Source: an uncultured Clostridia bacterium (GTDB taxonomy: Bacteria > Bacillota > Clostridia > TANB77 > CAG-508). Taken from it: a stretch of DNA of 41,233 nucleotides. The stretch lies in assembly GCA_944390975.1 (NCBI GenBank), contig CALXRX010000013.1, positions 1 to 41,233 on the forward strand. Reading direction: 5' to 3'. Positions within the stretch are counted from its first letter, which is position 1. Every line of letters starts with the position of its first letter. The notes under the pieces were generated by a model, which saw only the letters and a program-made list of their open reading frames with translations, ran no database searches and was not told where the DNA came from. A program made the position numbers and the translations under genes. Positions 5,502-14,479 of this stretch are shown here, one piece after another.

Positions 5502-8500
5502 ATGAAGACAAAGAAAATTATTGGGATGTTAATTGTAAGCCTAATCATAATACTAGCAATTTGCACATTCTTTACAACAAAATCAAATGCAGCAAATTCA
5601 AGTTATGTACTAGGAATTACAAACGTAAGAGAAGCAAATAATGGTAAATTAGGAGGAGCTTATGGTATAGCAGGATTAAAAGCAGATGGTACACCAACTA
5701 AAAAAGTTTGGAAAATAGTATCATACCCAAACTCTGGAAATACCATAAACTATGATAATGCATTTTATTGTATTAAAGCAGAACATGGATTTGTAGATAA
5801 CAATTCTGCAAGTGATGTTTCAACAATTAGAAAAACATATGATACAAGCTTTAATATGAAAACACAAAGTAGTGAAGTATTAAATAGGTTAAATGCAATA
5901 AACACAGCAACAAGTAAACCACAAATGACACAAGAAACATATAACAAAATAATGTGGATACTAGACAATATGTATTTACCAAAATCATCAAATGCTGCTC
6001 AAAGTAAGCAAGAATTAATGGAAGCGGCTAAAATTACAGAATATGTTGATGGTGTATTATTAACAGATGATGATATTGAAGTAGTACAACAATTAGCCTT
6101 ATGGTATTTCACAAACCCTGAAGATGCAAACTATCACTCAGACAATGGAAGTGGAGAGCCTACATTATCAGAAATATTATTTAATAATAATACAGGAAAA
6201 GATAGCCAATATAAAAGCTTTGCAAACTGGTATGATGATGCATTATTAAACATAAGAACAGGAACAACACGCCAATACCAAGCAGAAGATTTATATAGGT
6301 ATTTAATTAGCGAAGCAAACAAAAATGGAAATTATACTTCAAACCAAATAGCAACATCACCAATAAGTTTAGATAAATCACAATTTAAAGCAGAACAAGT
6401 AGGAGAAAGATATATAATTGGACCATTAAACATAACAGCAGATTCAGCAAGACAATATAATATAAGTGAATTAAAATTTAAAGATCAAAATAACAATGAC
6501 ATAACTCTTACAGGAGAAAACCAATTATTAAATGCAAACAAAGAAGTAGTTTCAAGTGGAAACATTAAAGATGTAATAGGACAAGATTTTTACATTTCTT
6601 TACCAATTACTACATCAATAACAAATGTAACATTTAGTATAAAAGTAGATTATACTATAACAGATGCAATATATTATACAACTAACCAAAATACATATTT
6701 ACAAGAACAACCAGTTGTACTTGTTGAAAAAGTAACAAAAAACTATGAAGACAGTGCAACAGTACAATTACCAAAACTAAGATATTTAGACTTAGCATTA
6801 AGAAAATCAATTACAAAAATAAATGGTGTAGAGCCAACACAAAATAGACTACCACAAGTAGACTATTCAGAATTAGAAGCAGGAACAGATACAACAGCAA
6901 AATATAATCATCCAAAAAATGACTTAATAACAGGAACAGATCAATTCATAGAATATACAATAACAGTATATAACGAAGGCGAAAAAGACGGATACGCAGC
7001 AGAAATAAAAGACTACTTACCTGCAGGAATTGAATTTGTAGAACTAGTATCACCAACAGATAAATATACAGCTAGTGTTGCTAAAAATGCAGATGGAACA
7101 TCAGTAGTAACAATAACAAATATAGGAAAAACAGTATTAGATAGCTATACATCTGGAGTACCAGCAAATGAAAGCTTTACAATAAGATGTAAAGTAACAA
7201 TGCAAGAAGGAACAGAAGATGTAAGACTAGTAAATATAGCTGAAATTACAAAATACTATGATAGTGAAAGTAACTTAGAAACAGATGTAGACAGAGACTC
7301 ACAAACAGAAAATTTCCCAGATGATTTAAAAAATAATTCATATAATGGAAATGGACAAGAAGGAGAATATATACCAGGACAACAAGATGATGATGACTTT
7401 GAGCCTGTAATAATACCAGGTAAATACTTCGATTTATCATTAAGAAAATTTATTTCAGCAGTAAATGGAGTAAAACCTGAAATTAGTAGAGAGCCAGAAG
7501 TAGATGTAACACCATTAATTACAGGAGAAAGTACAACAGCAATATATAACCATCCAAAAGTACCACTATCTGTTAAAGTTGGAGACATAGTAACATATAC
7601 AATACGAGTATACAATGAAGGACAATTAGATGGATATGCAGAAGAAATAACAGATCATTTACCACCACAATTAGAATTTTTACCAGATGATGAAGATAAC
7701 CTAAATAATGGTTGGTATTATGATGAAACAGACACAAGCCTAAGAACAATAAAAACAAATCATTTATCAAAAGATGTAGATAAAGACAACATTATTAAAG
7801 CATTTGATGGAAAAACTCTAGATTATAAAGATATAACTGTAAAATGTAAAGTAAAAGACACAGCAGTATCAGGTGAAAAAATAACAAATATAGCAGATAT
7901 AACAGATTTTGCAGATAAAAATGGTGATACTGTAGTAGATAGAGATTCACAAGAAGATAATGTTGAATTACCAACTGATGAAGAGTTACCAAACTACAAA
8001 GATGAAGAAATAAACAGAGGAGATGAATACATACCAGGGCAACAAGATGATGATGACTTTGAAAAACTACAAGTTCAAATATTTGACCTAGCATTAAGAA
8101 AATTCATAACAGCAGTAGATAATGAAAATATAACAAATAGAATTCCAGTACCAACAATGGGAGAAGATGGAAATATAGTATATAACCATACAAAAGATCC
8201 AGTTGAAGTACAAAATGGAAATATAGTAACATATACAATAAGAGTATATAATGAAGGAGATATTGCTGGATATGCAGCAGAAATAACAGACGATTTACCA
8301 GAAGGACTATTATTCTTACCAGACAATGAACTTAATGTTACATATCGTTGGAAAATGATAGACAAATATGGAAATGAAACACAAAATGTTGAAGAAGCAG
8401 TAAAAGTAACAACAGATTACTTATCAAAAGAACAAGAAGAAACAGAAGGGGAAAATTTACTTGCAGCATATAACAAAGAATTAGGAATTACAGAAACAAA

Positions 8501-9926
8501 CCCAGATTACAGAGATATAAAAATAGCATTTAAAGTAATTGAGCCAAATACATCTGATAGAATTTTAACAAATATTGCACAAATATCAGAAGACACAGAT
8601 GAAGATGGAAACCCTATAGATGATGAAGACTCAACCCCAGGAAACGATGATATGGAAGAAGACGATATAGACGTAGAACATGTTAAATTAGTATACTTTG
8701 ACTTAGCATTAAGAAAATTTATTACAAAAGTAGACAATTTAGATATTAACAATAGATATCCAGTACCAACAATGGGAGAAGACGGAAATATAGTATATAA
8801 CCATACAAAAGATCCAGTTGAAGTAGAAAATGGAGATATAGTAACATATACAATAAGAGTATATAATGAAGGTGAAATGGCTGGATATGCAGCAGAAATA
8901 ACAGACGATTTACCAGAAGGGTTATTATTCTTACCAGATAATGAAACAAATAAAGAATATCGTTGGAAAATGATAGACAAAGATGGAAATGAAACACAAA
9001 ATGTTGAAGAAGCAGTAAAAATAACAACAGATTATTTATCAAAAGAACAAGAAAAAGAAGAAGGTGCAAACCTACTTAAACCATTTGATAAAGCAGCAGG
9101 AATTACAGAAACCAACCCAGACCACAGAGATGTTAAAATAGCATTTAAAGTAACAGAGCCAAACACATCTGACAGAATCTTAATAAACACAGCAGAAATA
9201 TCTGAAGATACAGATGAGGATGGAAATCCTGTAGATGATGAAGACTCAACTCCAGGAAATGATAAAGATGGTGAAGACGACATAGATATTGAAAAAGTAA
9301 AAGTAAAATACTTTGACTTAGCACTAAAAAAATGGGTTACACAAGCAATTGTAATTCAAAATGGACAACAAACTGTAACAGAAACAGGACATACAGGTGA
9401 TGAAAATCCTGAGCCAGTTGTAAAAGTAGACTTAAAAGATAAAGACTTAAATAGTGTTACTGTTAAATTCAAATACAAAATTAAAGTTACAAATGAAGGC
9501 GAAATAGAAGGATATGTAAAAGAAATAAAAGATTATATACCAGATGGCCTAAAATTTGTACCAGAAGATAATCCAGATTGGAAACAAGTATCAGAAAAAG
9601 TAGTTGCTACAACAAAATTAGAAAATACATTATTAAAACCAGGAGAAAGTGCTACAGTAGACATTATACTAACATGGATTAATAGTGAAGATAACTTAGG
9701 ACTTAAAGTAAATATAGCAGAAATAAGTAAAGACTATAATGACAGTGACACACCAGATATAGATTCAACTCCAGACAACTTTAAAGAAGGAGAAGATGAT
9801 ATAGATGATGCACCAGTAATATTATCAATAAAAACAGGTGAAGCAAGAATATATATTACTTTAGCAGGAATTATTTTAGTAACATTAGCTGGTGGAATAT
9901 TCTTAATAAAAAGATTTGTGTTATAA
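5502..9926 (+). CDS. Giant surface adhesin with thioester domain and five DUF11-like repeats
   Basis: A 1474-residue secreted protein with signal peptide MKTKKIIGMLIVSLIIILAI...KSNA (residues 1-30). The N-terminal region looks like a Gram-positive thioester domain: Cys90 in AFYCIKAEHG and Gln197 in VQQLALWYFTN match the Cys and Gln that form the internal thioester in such adhesins, which bind host or surface amines covalently. Five repeat domains follow, starting with [YI][FL]DL[AS]L[RK]K at about residues 428, 642, 860, 1065 and 1270. Each carries YTI.VYNEG and ends in Asp/Glu-rich linkers such as GQQDDDDFE. The C terminus has LSIKTGEARIYITL, a hydrophobic segment and KRFVL, resembling a degenerate sortase signal (LSIKTG instead of LPxTG). 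The SD AAGGAAGG lies about 11 nt before the ATG. It is probably wall- or membrane-anchored. Spontaneous isopeptide bonds in the repeats are possible but not shown. Confidence 0.8.
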   Translation: MKTKKIIGMLIVSLIIILAICTFFTTKSNAANSSYVLGITNVREANNGKLGGAYGIAGLKADGTPTKKVWKIVSYPNSGNTINYDNAFYCIKAEHGFVDNNSASDVSTIRKTYDTSFNMKTQSSEVLNRLNAINTATSKPQMTQETYNKIMWILDNMYLPKSSNAAQSKQELMEAAKITEYVDGVLLTDDDIEVVQQLALWYFTNPEDANYHSDNGSGEPTLSEILFNNNTGKDSQYKSFANWYDDALLNIRTGTTRQYQAEDLYRYLISEANKNGNYTSNQIATSPISLDKSQFKAEQVGERYIIGPLNITADSARQYNISELKFKDQNNNDITLTGENQLLNANKEVVSSGNIKDVIGQDFYISLPITTSITNVTFSIKVDYTITDAIYYTTNQNTYLQEQPVVLVEKVTKNYEDSATVQLPKLRYLDLALRKSITKINGVEPTQNRLPQVDYSELEAGTDTTAKYNHPKNDLITGTDQFIEYTITVYNEGEKDGYAAEIKDYLPAGIEFVELVSPTDKYTASVAKNADGTSVVTITNIGKTVLDSYTSGVPANESFTIRCKVTMQEGTEDVRLVNIAEITKYYDSESNLETDVDRDSQTENFPDDLKNNSYNGNGQEGEYIPGQQDDDDFEPVIIPGKYFDLSLRKFISAVNGVKPEISREPEVDVTPLITGESTTAIYNHPKVPLSVKVGDIVTYTIRVYNEGQLDGYAEEITDHLPPQLEFLPDDEDNLNNGWYYDETDTSLRTIKTNHLSKDVDKDNIIKAFDGKTLDYKDITVKCKVKDTAVSGEKITNIADITDFADKNGDTVVDRDSQEDNVELPTDEELPNYKDEEINRGDEYIPGQQDDDDFEKLQVQIFDLALRKFITAVDNENITNRIPVPTMGEDGNIVYNHTKDPVEVQNGNIVTYTIRVYNEGDIAGYAAEITDDLPEGLLFLPDNELNVTYRWKMIDKYGNETQNVEEAVKVTTDYLSKEQEETEGENLLAAYNKELGITETNPDYRDIKIAFKVIEPNTSDRILTNIAQISEDTDEDGNPIDDEDSTPGNDDMEEDDIDVEHVKLVYFDLALRKFITKVDNLDINNRYPVPTMGEDGNIVYNHTKDPVEVENGDIVTYTIRVYNEGEMAGYAAEITDDLPEGLLFLPDNETNKEYRWKMIDKDGNETQNVEEAVKITTDYLSKEQEKEEGANLLKPFDKAAGITETNPDHRDVKIAFKVTEPNTSDRILINTAEISEDTDEDGNPVDDEDSTPGNDKDGEDDIDIEKVKVKYFDLALKKWVTQAIVIQNGQQTVTETGHTGDENPEPVVKVDLKDKDLNSVTVKFKYKIKVTNEGEIEGYVKEIKDYIPDGLKFVPEDNPDWKQVSEKVVATTKLENTLLKPGESATVDIILTWINSEDNLGLKVNIAEISKDYNDSDTPDIDSTPDNFKEGEDDIDDAPVILSIKTGEARIYITLAGIILVTLAGGIFLIKRFVL
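8079..9308 (+). repeat. Two tandem 615-bp coding repeats in the adhesin
   Basis: Repeat units 8079-8693 and 8694-9308 are each exactly 205 codons and nearly identical over long stretches, for example VPTMGEDGNIVYNHTKDPVE in both. The more divergent fifth unit starts at 9309. The near identity indicates recent duplication or gene conversion. Confidence 0.85.
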
Positions 9927-9945
9927 TATTAAATAAATCTGTATA

Positions 9946-9979
9946 AAATAGGAATTGCAAAGTTTTGCAATTCCTATTT
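9946..9979 (+). terminator. Terminator of the adhesin gene
   Basis: AAATAGGAATTGCAAA (9946-9961) pairs with TTTGCAATTCCTATTT (9964-9979). The long perfect stem begins about 20 bp after the stop codon. Confidence 0.75.
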
Positions 9980-10020
9980 GCATGGGTACAGTTCAGTCAA
10001 TTTTTACTTTTTTTAAAATA

Positions 10021-10077
10021 GATAGGTAATAGTATATAAATATTGAAGAACAAAATATTTATATACTATTACCTATC
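10021..10077. repeat. 24-bp perfect inverted repeat
   Basis: Arms 10021-10044 and 10054-10077 are perfect complements around a 9-nt loop, GAAGAACAA. The end of the right arm can also form a second hairpin, CTATCA/TGATAG (10073-10078 and 10088-10093). There is no U run, so it is not a standard terminator. The rest of the 9927-10196 gap holds the adhesin terminator and a promoter. Confidence 0.85.
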
Positions 10078-10135
10078 ATCTAAACACTGATAGGTTTAAC
10101 ATTAACTTTGCATATGGAAAAATTTTAATATATGG

Positions 10136-10164
10136 TTTACAAGTAAAAATGCTTATGATATAAT
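10136..10164 (+). promoter_or_regulatory. Promoter of the Ig-like/CmpB/GGDEF gene set
   Basis: TTTACA (10136-10141), a 17-bp spacer and TATAAT (10159-10164), with TGA directly before the -10. Confidence 0.65.
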
Positions 10165-10196
10165 TTTTTTAAATTGGAAAGAGGTGTAAAAAGTAA

Positions 10197-11120
10197 ATGA
10201 ATCAAATATTACAAACTGAAAATAAAAAAAATACAGCTCCTATTGAAATAAAAAAAATAGTAAAATTTTTTGCTATTGCAATAGCTATTTTTGCAATAAT
10301 ATTAATAGGTTTAGGGATATATTTTCTAGTTAGTAATAATAATACAGATACACCAGAAAATACAATTTCACAAGAGGAAGTAACACCAAATGTAAATATC
10401 ACAAAACAAGATGATAAAGTATTAATAGAAGTTACAAATCAAATAGTAATATCAAAAATTGTATATAATTGGAATGATGAAACAGAAAATACAATAGAAG
10501 GAAACAATAGTACAAGCTTATCACAAACAATAGATTTACCATTTGGAACAAACACATTAAACTTAACAGTTATAGATATAAATGGGCAAGAATATAAATT
10601 CCAAAAAGAATATGTAGTAGACGGAGATGGAAAACCTGTTGTAGAATTAACATTAACAAAAGACTACAAAATAAAAATTACAGTACAAGATGCAATAGGG
10701 TTAAAATATATTGAATACACTTGGAATAATGGAGAAAAAACAAGAGTAGATGCTAATATAGATAATTTAAACCTTATAGAGAAAACAGTAGAAATACCAC
10801 TTGGTCAAAACACTTTAAGTGTAAATGCTGTAAATACAAGAGATATAATAACAACAAAAGAATTAGAAGTAAAAGGAGTAAAAAGACCAGTAGTAACATT
10901 AACAAAAGACGGAGATTATTTAGTTATAAGAGCAGAAGATGAAAACGCAATGAAAATAGTAACATATGTATTAAATGGTCAAAGATATCAATTAAATTTT
11001 GGAAATAAAAAAGTAATAGAATATAGACAAGAAATTCCGAAAGGAGAAAGCACTTTAGAATTAACAGCAGAAAATGTAGACGGAGGAATTACGGAGCAAA
11101 AAGCAAAAATTATTAACTAA
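10197..11120 (+). CDS. Single-pass membrane protein with three extracellular Ig-like repeats
   Basis: A 307-residue protein. Residues 1-25 are polar and presumably cytoplasmic, and 26-49 form one transmembrane helix (FAIAIAIFAIILIGLGIYFLV). Three repeats of about 85 residues follow outside, each with a pattern like [VL]I.[AV].D...K.[IV].Y.[WL]N...., then [DE][LI]P.G..TL.L.[AV]. These look like bacterial Ig-like beta-sandwich domains of the kind used for binding or as spacers. AGAGGTG (10180-10186) is the SD. It is probably first gene of an operon with the two genes downstream. I do not recognise a specific family. Confidence 0.7.
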   Translation: MNQILQTENKKNTAPIEIKKIVKFFAIAIAIFAIILIGLGIYFLVSNNNTDTPENTISQEEVTPNVNITKQDDKVLIEVTNQIVISKIVYNWNDETENTIEGNNSTSLSQTIDLPFGTNTLNLTVIDINGQEYKFQKEYVVDGDGKPVVELTLTKDYKIKITVQDAIGLKYIEYTWNNGEKTRVDANIDNLNLIEKTVEIPLGQNTLSVNAVNTRDIITTKELEVKGVKRPVVTLTKDGDYLVIRAEDENAMKIVTYVLNGQRYQLNFGNKKVIEYRQEIPKGESTLELTAENVDGGITEQKAKIIN

Positions 11121-11144
11121 AAGAGAAGGTTTAGCCCTTCTCTT
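11121..11144 (+). terminator. Weak hairpin after the Ig-like gene
   Basis: AAGAGAAGG (11121-11129) pairs with CCTTCTCTT (11136-11144). It has only a poor T tract, so it may be an attenuating or RNA-stabilising hairpin rather than a full terminator. Confidence 0.45.
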
Positions 11145-11174
11145 GTTATGCTTAATTTAAAGGAAGTAAATCGT

Positions 11175-11948
11175 ATGGAAATATTTTTATATATAGTAAA
11201 ATTAATAATGTATTTTATAGTATACTCATTTTTAGGATGGGTTATGGAATCTGTGCTAAAAACATACTTACAAAAAAAGCCAGTAAATAGTGGTTTCTTA
11301 TATGGTCCATTTTGCCCAATATATGGATTTGGTGCAATAATAATGTTTTTATTCCTAAGTGGATTTAAAGATAAACCAATACTATTATTCATAATTGGAT
11401 TTTTTGTATTATCATTATGGGAATACCTTGTAGGATGGCTACTTGAAAAAATATTTAATACAAAATATTGGGACTACTCTGAAAACAAATTTAATATAAA
11501 AGGAAGAGTATGCCTAATGAACTCAATATTTTGGGGGATTTTAGGAGTAGTATTTATTAGATATATACATCCATTTGTAATGGAAAAAATAGACATTATA
11601 GAGCCAGGTTATTTAATATTTTTAACAGTTACACTTTCAATAATAATTATTGTCGACCTAATTATAAGTGTAGTTAAATTAAATAATATAAATATAAACT
11701 TAGAAAAACTAAAAGATTTAACAAATACAATAAAAGAAAGGTTAGATGAATTAGATAAAAAACAAATAAACAAAGAAAACATACTACAAGTAGTAGAAGA
11801 ATTAAAATATAAACAAACAAAAATTAAAAGAAAATTACTAAGACAAACAAATAGATTAAAAAAAGCATTTCCTAGTATGAAATCTGATGTAATGGAAAAA
11901 TTAAATGAATTTTTAAAAGAAAAAAAGGATAATATAAGAAAAAAATAA
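11175..11948 (+). CDS. CmpB-family (putative ABC-transporter type IV) membrane protein
   Basis: The N-terminal 160 or so residues match the PF06541-type membrane protein family. Signs are an early SFLGWVMESVLK, then SGFLYGPFCPIYGFGA, then WEYLVGWLLEKIF and YWDYSENKFNIKGRVCL, across four or five hydrophobic segments. These proteins are common in Clostridia and their role is uncertain; the transporter label is historical. The C terminus (about residues 175-257) is a long Lys-rich coiled coil on the cytoplasmic side. ATG 11175 is chosen because AAAGGAAG (11159-11166) precedes it; the ATG at 11148 lies upstream of that SD. The gene sits 13 nt upstream of the GGDEF gene, which suggests co-expression. 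Confidence 0.8.
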   Translation: MEIFLYIVKLIMYFIVYSFLGWVMESVLKTYLQKKPVNSGFLYGPFCPIYGFGAIIMFLFLSGFKDKPILLFIIGFFVLSLWEYLVGWLLEKIFNTKYWDYSENKFNIKGRVCLMNSIFWGILGVVFIRYIHPFVMEKIDIIEPGYLIFLTVTLSIIIIVDLIISVVKLNNININLEKLKDLTNTIKERLDELDKKQINKENILQVVEELKYKQTKIKRKLLRQTNRLKKAFPSMKSDVMEKLNEFLKEKKDNIRKK

Positions 11949-11960
11949 AAGGAGAAAAAC

Positions 11961-12884
11961 ATGGTACAAGAAATTTATATTATAGATGATGAAAAATCAT
12001 TAGTACAAATATTAAAAGAACAATTTAAAAATGAAAAAGAATATAGTTTTAAAGCAGTAAAAACAGATGATATAGAAATAGCATTAAAAAGTATACCATC
12101 ATTAATAATAATAAATGAAGACAGCATTAATATAAATATACTTGATTTATGTAATAGAATTAGAGAAGATGACGATAACAGTATTACACCAATAGTAGTA
12201 CTAGGAGATAATAAAGACAAAAAGCATAGGATAGATATTTTAAAACTATATGTAGAATACTATATAGTAAAACCAGTTGATAATGATTATCTATACTATA
12301 CAATAAAAAACATAGTAAGACTAATGTATACAAATAGGAGGGTAAGTCCTTTAACAGGTCTTCCTGGAAATGTTCAAATACAAACAGAAATGAAAAAACG
12401 ATTATTAAAAAAAGAACATTTTGCAATACTATACTTTGATTTAGATAATTTCAAAGCATACAATGATTTATACGGATTTACAAAAGGTGATGAAATAATT
12501 AAATTTACTGCAAGAGTAATATCTAGAAACATACATAACAGTGATACAGAAAACAGTTTTGTAGGTCATATAGGTGGAGACGACTTTGTTGCTATTGTAA
12601 ATAATGCAGATTATGAACAAATATGTAAAAAAGTAATACAAGAATTTGATGAAAAAGTTTTACAATACTTTAGTAAAGAAGATGTGCAAAAAGGGTATTT
12701 AGAAGTAGCAAATAGAAGAGGAATAATGGAGCAATTTCCATTAATTACAATTTCAATAGGTGTAGTAGATGTAGAAGTGGGCAGATTTAGAAATGTTCTA
12801 GAAATAGGAGAAGTTGGAGCACAAGTAAAACATATTGCAAAAACTACAGTAGGTAGTTCATATATTATAAATAGAAGAAAATAA
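11961..12884 (+). CDS. GGDEF protein with degenerate receiver domain (probable diguanylate cyclase)
   Basis: Residues 1-120 form a response-regulator-like receiver. The acidic pair (IIDDE, residues 7-11) and the Lys of YIVKPVD are kept. The phospho-acceptor position in SLIIINEDS is Asn52 rather than Asp, and the usual Thr/Ser is Gly. Residues 130-307 are a GGDEF domain with LTGLPGN, FDLDNFKAYNDLYGFTKGDE and the signature HIGGDDF (GGDDF at 205-209), which fits the GG[DE][DE]F consensus. It is therefore likely able to make c-di-GMP from two GTP. No RxxD inhibitory site is seen before the signature. The SD AAAGGAG is well placed. Output is probably not controlled by receiver phosphorylation, since the acceptor is absent. 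Confidence 0.82.
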   Translation: MVQEIYIIDDEKSLVQILKEQFKNEKEYSFKAVKTDDIEIALKSIPSLIIINEDSININILDLCNRIREDDDNSITPIVVLGDNKDKKHRIDILKLYVEYYIVKPVDNDYLYYTIKNIVRLMYTNRRVSPLTGLPGNVQIQTEMKKRLLKKEHFAILYFDLDNFKAYNDLYGFTKGDEIIKFTARVISRNIHNSDTENSFVGHIGGDDFVAIVNNADYEQICKKVIQEFDEKVLQYFSKEDVQKGYLEVANRRGIMEQFPLITISIGVVDVEVGRFRNVLEIGEVGAQVKHIAKTTVGSSYIINRRK

Positions 12885-12908
12885 GACTGGAATACTCCAG
12901 TCCTTATT
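12885..12908. terminator. Hairpin terminator between convergent genes
   Basis: GACTGGA (12885-12891) pairs with TCCAGTC (12896-12902) and is followed by CTTATTTG. It starts directly after the GGDEF stop codon. Confidence 0.6.
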
Positions 12909-12973
12909 TGTTACAAATTAAGTAAAATTAAATTATAATCTCATATCTATCATTTTATATTTATAATAAATAA

Positions 12974-13543
12974 TTATTCAAAAACAATAGTATCCTTTTC
13001 CAATTTTTTTATTCTAGCAAGAGAATATACATCTATTCCTAATTTCTTTAATTTTTCAATACCTGGCTGAAAAGACTTTTCAATAACAATTCCAATTCCA
13101 GTACAAGTTGCCTTGCCCATTTCTAATAAACGTAAAGCACCACTTGCAGCCTCGCCATTAGCTAAAAAATCATCAATAATTAAAACATTATCGCTAGATA
13201 AAATATAATCCTTAGAAACAGTTAAATTATAAGTTATACCTTTGGTAAAAGACGTTACAGCTGTTGTATATACATTATTGTTTAAAGTTTTAGAAGTTTG
13301 CTTTTTTAAAATAACTAAAGGAACATTTAAAATATCTGCTACCATAAGTGCAGGTGCAATACCAGAACTCTCAATAGTAACCACTTTAGTTATATTTTTA
13401 TTCTTAAAATAATTAGCAAACTCATAACCAATATCTTTCATTAATTTTGGATCAACTTGATGATTTAAAAAACTATCAACCTTTAAAATATTATTATCTA
13501 ATGCTTTACCATCTTTTAAAATTCTTTCCTCTAATATTTTCAA
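12974..13543 (-). CDS. xpt: Xanthine phosphoribosyltransferase
   Basis: This purine-salvage enzyme converts xanthine and PRPP to XMP. The N terminus [19 protein letters not shown] matches the typical Xpt start. The PRPP-binding motif [14 protein letters not shown] lies at about residues 121-134, and the length (189 residues) fits. Start TTG 13543 is chosen: the GTG at 13552 lies within the SD TTGGAGTGAT, which is spaced for the TTG. A promoter lies 33 bp upstream. No purine riboswitch fits between promoter and start, unlike the xpt leader in Bacillus subtilis. It is convergent with the GGDEF gene. Confidence 0.92.
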   Translation of the reverse strand: MKILEERILKDGKALDNNILKVDSFLNHQVDPKLMKDIGYEFANYFKNKNITKVVTIESSGIAPALMVADILNVPLVILKKQTSKTLNNNVYTTAVTSFTKGITYNLTVSKDYILSSDNVLIIDDFLANGEAASGALRLLEMGKATCTGIGIVIEKSFQPGIEKLKKLGIDVYSLARIKKLEKDTIVFE

Positions 13544-13575
13544 AATAATCACTCCAAATTATATAAATTACAACT

Positions 13576-13605
13576 ATTATAACATAAAAAATGATATTAT
13601 TGCAA
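13576..13605 (-). promoter_or_regulatory. Promoter of xpt
   Basis: On the minus strand: TTGCAA (13605-13600), an 18-bp spacer and TATAAT (13581-13576). The leader is only about 25-30 nt. Confidence 0.65.
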
Positions 13606-13618
13606 AAAATAAGTTCTA

Positions 13619-14182
13619 CTATCCTTCTATAAAACAAATATTATATAAATTGAATTTTTTATCAATTAAATATCCCAATAATTTAGAATTAGTCATTTTT
13701 TTATAAATACTTATTAAATCATTTTTAGTAATATCATAATTATTGTTAGAACATAATATTTCATAAGTTACTTTATTTTGCTCAGTGTATTTATTAGTCT
13801 CATAGAATCCATTTTTTAAATAGAAATTTTTTCTTTTTTTAGTTATAATATTATTTGATTTAACAAGTTCGATACTTAATAAAGTGGTATTATATTTTTT
13901 TATTAAATTTTTCAATATAATACTACCATATCCTTTATTTCTTTTATTTTTTTCAATAGAAAAATACATTAAATAAGCAACATTATTATCAAGAATAAGA
14001 TACTCAATTCCTATTATTTTATTATCATCTAGAATTTCATTAAAGAATACATTGTTGGATTTAGCACATTTCTTTATAATCCAAAATGGGAAACGTTCTT
14101 CTTTAGGAAATGAATTGATATAGATTTTCTTCATTTTTCTTTTATGCTTGCTATTAAAATAGTTTATATATTTTAAATTCAT
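13619..14182 (-). CDS. GNAT-family N-acetyltransferase
   Basis: A 187-residue protein with the GNAT core. INSFPKEERFPFWII near the N terminus is typical of a subgroup of small bacterial acetyltransferases. It is followed by the beta strand VAYLMYFSIEK and the acetyl-CoA pyrophosphate loop KRNKGYGSIILKNLI (R-N-K-G-Y-G, fitting Q/RxxGxG). The FYLKNGFYETNK segment is the usual C-terminal NGF motif. The last 50 residues are less typical. The substrate is unknown. SD GAGGTA lies about 10 nt before the ATG. Transcription is minus-strand, 75 bp upstream of xpt, which has its own promoter. Confidence 0.8.
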   Translation of the reverse strand: MNLKYINYFNSKHKRKMKKIYINSFPKEERFPFWIIKKCAKSNNVFFNEILDDNKIIGIEYLILDNNVAYLMYFSIEKNKRNKGYGSIILKNLIKKYNTTLLSIELVKSNNIITKKRKNFYLKNGFYETNKYTEQNKVTYEILCSNNNYDITKNDLISIYKKMTNSKLLGYLIDKKFNLYNICFIEG

Positions 14183-14316
14183 GTTTACTTTTACCTCATA
14201 GAATATATTTTTTAAAATTATTTAATATATAAAGTATATCATATATTTATATTTTTGGTAGAAATACAAAAAAATTAATAATATATTTATTTTTTAATAA
14301 TAAATAAAATAGTAAT

Positions 14317-14427
14317 AGTTTGCGATAAAATACAAACTGGCAGAGTAATGGCAGAGTTGTGGTGCAACTGACTGGAAAAATAAAGTATAAAAAATGAAAT
14401 TGCGAATGTAAAAGTTTGCAATTTTTT
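14317..14427 (+). ncRNA. Possible small structured RNA ending in a terminator
   Basis: In an otherwise very AT-rich 300-bp gap, 14317-14376 is GC-richer. It contains hairpin AGTTTG/CAAACT (14317-14322 and 14333-14338), a direct repeat GGCAGAG-taat-GGCAGAG, and hairpin AGTTG/CAACT. A U-run terminator follows. No -35/-10 pair is obvious and no known RNA family was recognised. It could instead be leader sequence of cwlD or decayed DNA. Confidence 0.3.
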
Positions 14428-14428
14428 T
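14397..14428 (+). terminator. Intrinsic terminator upstream of cwlD
   Basis: AAATTGC (14397-14403) pairs with GCAATTT (14418-14424) and is followed by an uninterrupted T run to 14428. No protein gene on this strand ends here, so it implies a non-coding transcript or an attenuator. Confidence 0.6.
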
Positions 14429-14479
14429 AGTATAAAAATAAAAAAAACAACATAGATATAAATATAAGAGGGGATAAAT

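Noticed and set aside
7256..9283. Several 80-157-codon minus-strand ORFs opposite the adhesin repeats
   Set aside because: They recur with the repeat units and mirror the codon structure of the plus strand, as expected of shadows.
13544..13620. Purine riboswitch before xpt
   Set aside because: The promoter leaves a leader of only about 25-30 nt, too short for the aptamer, and the conserved core motifs are absent.
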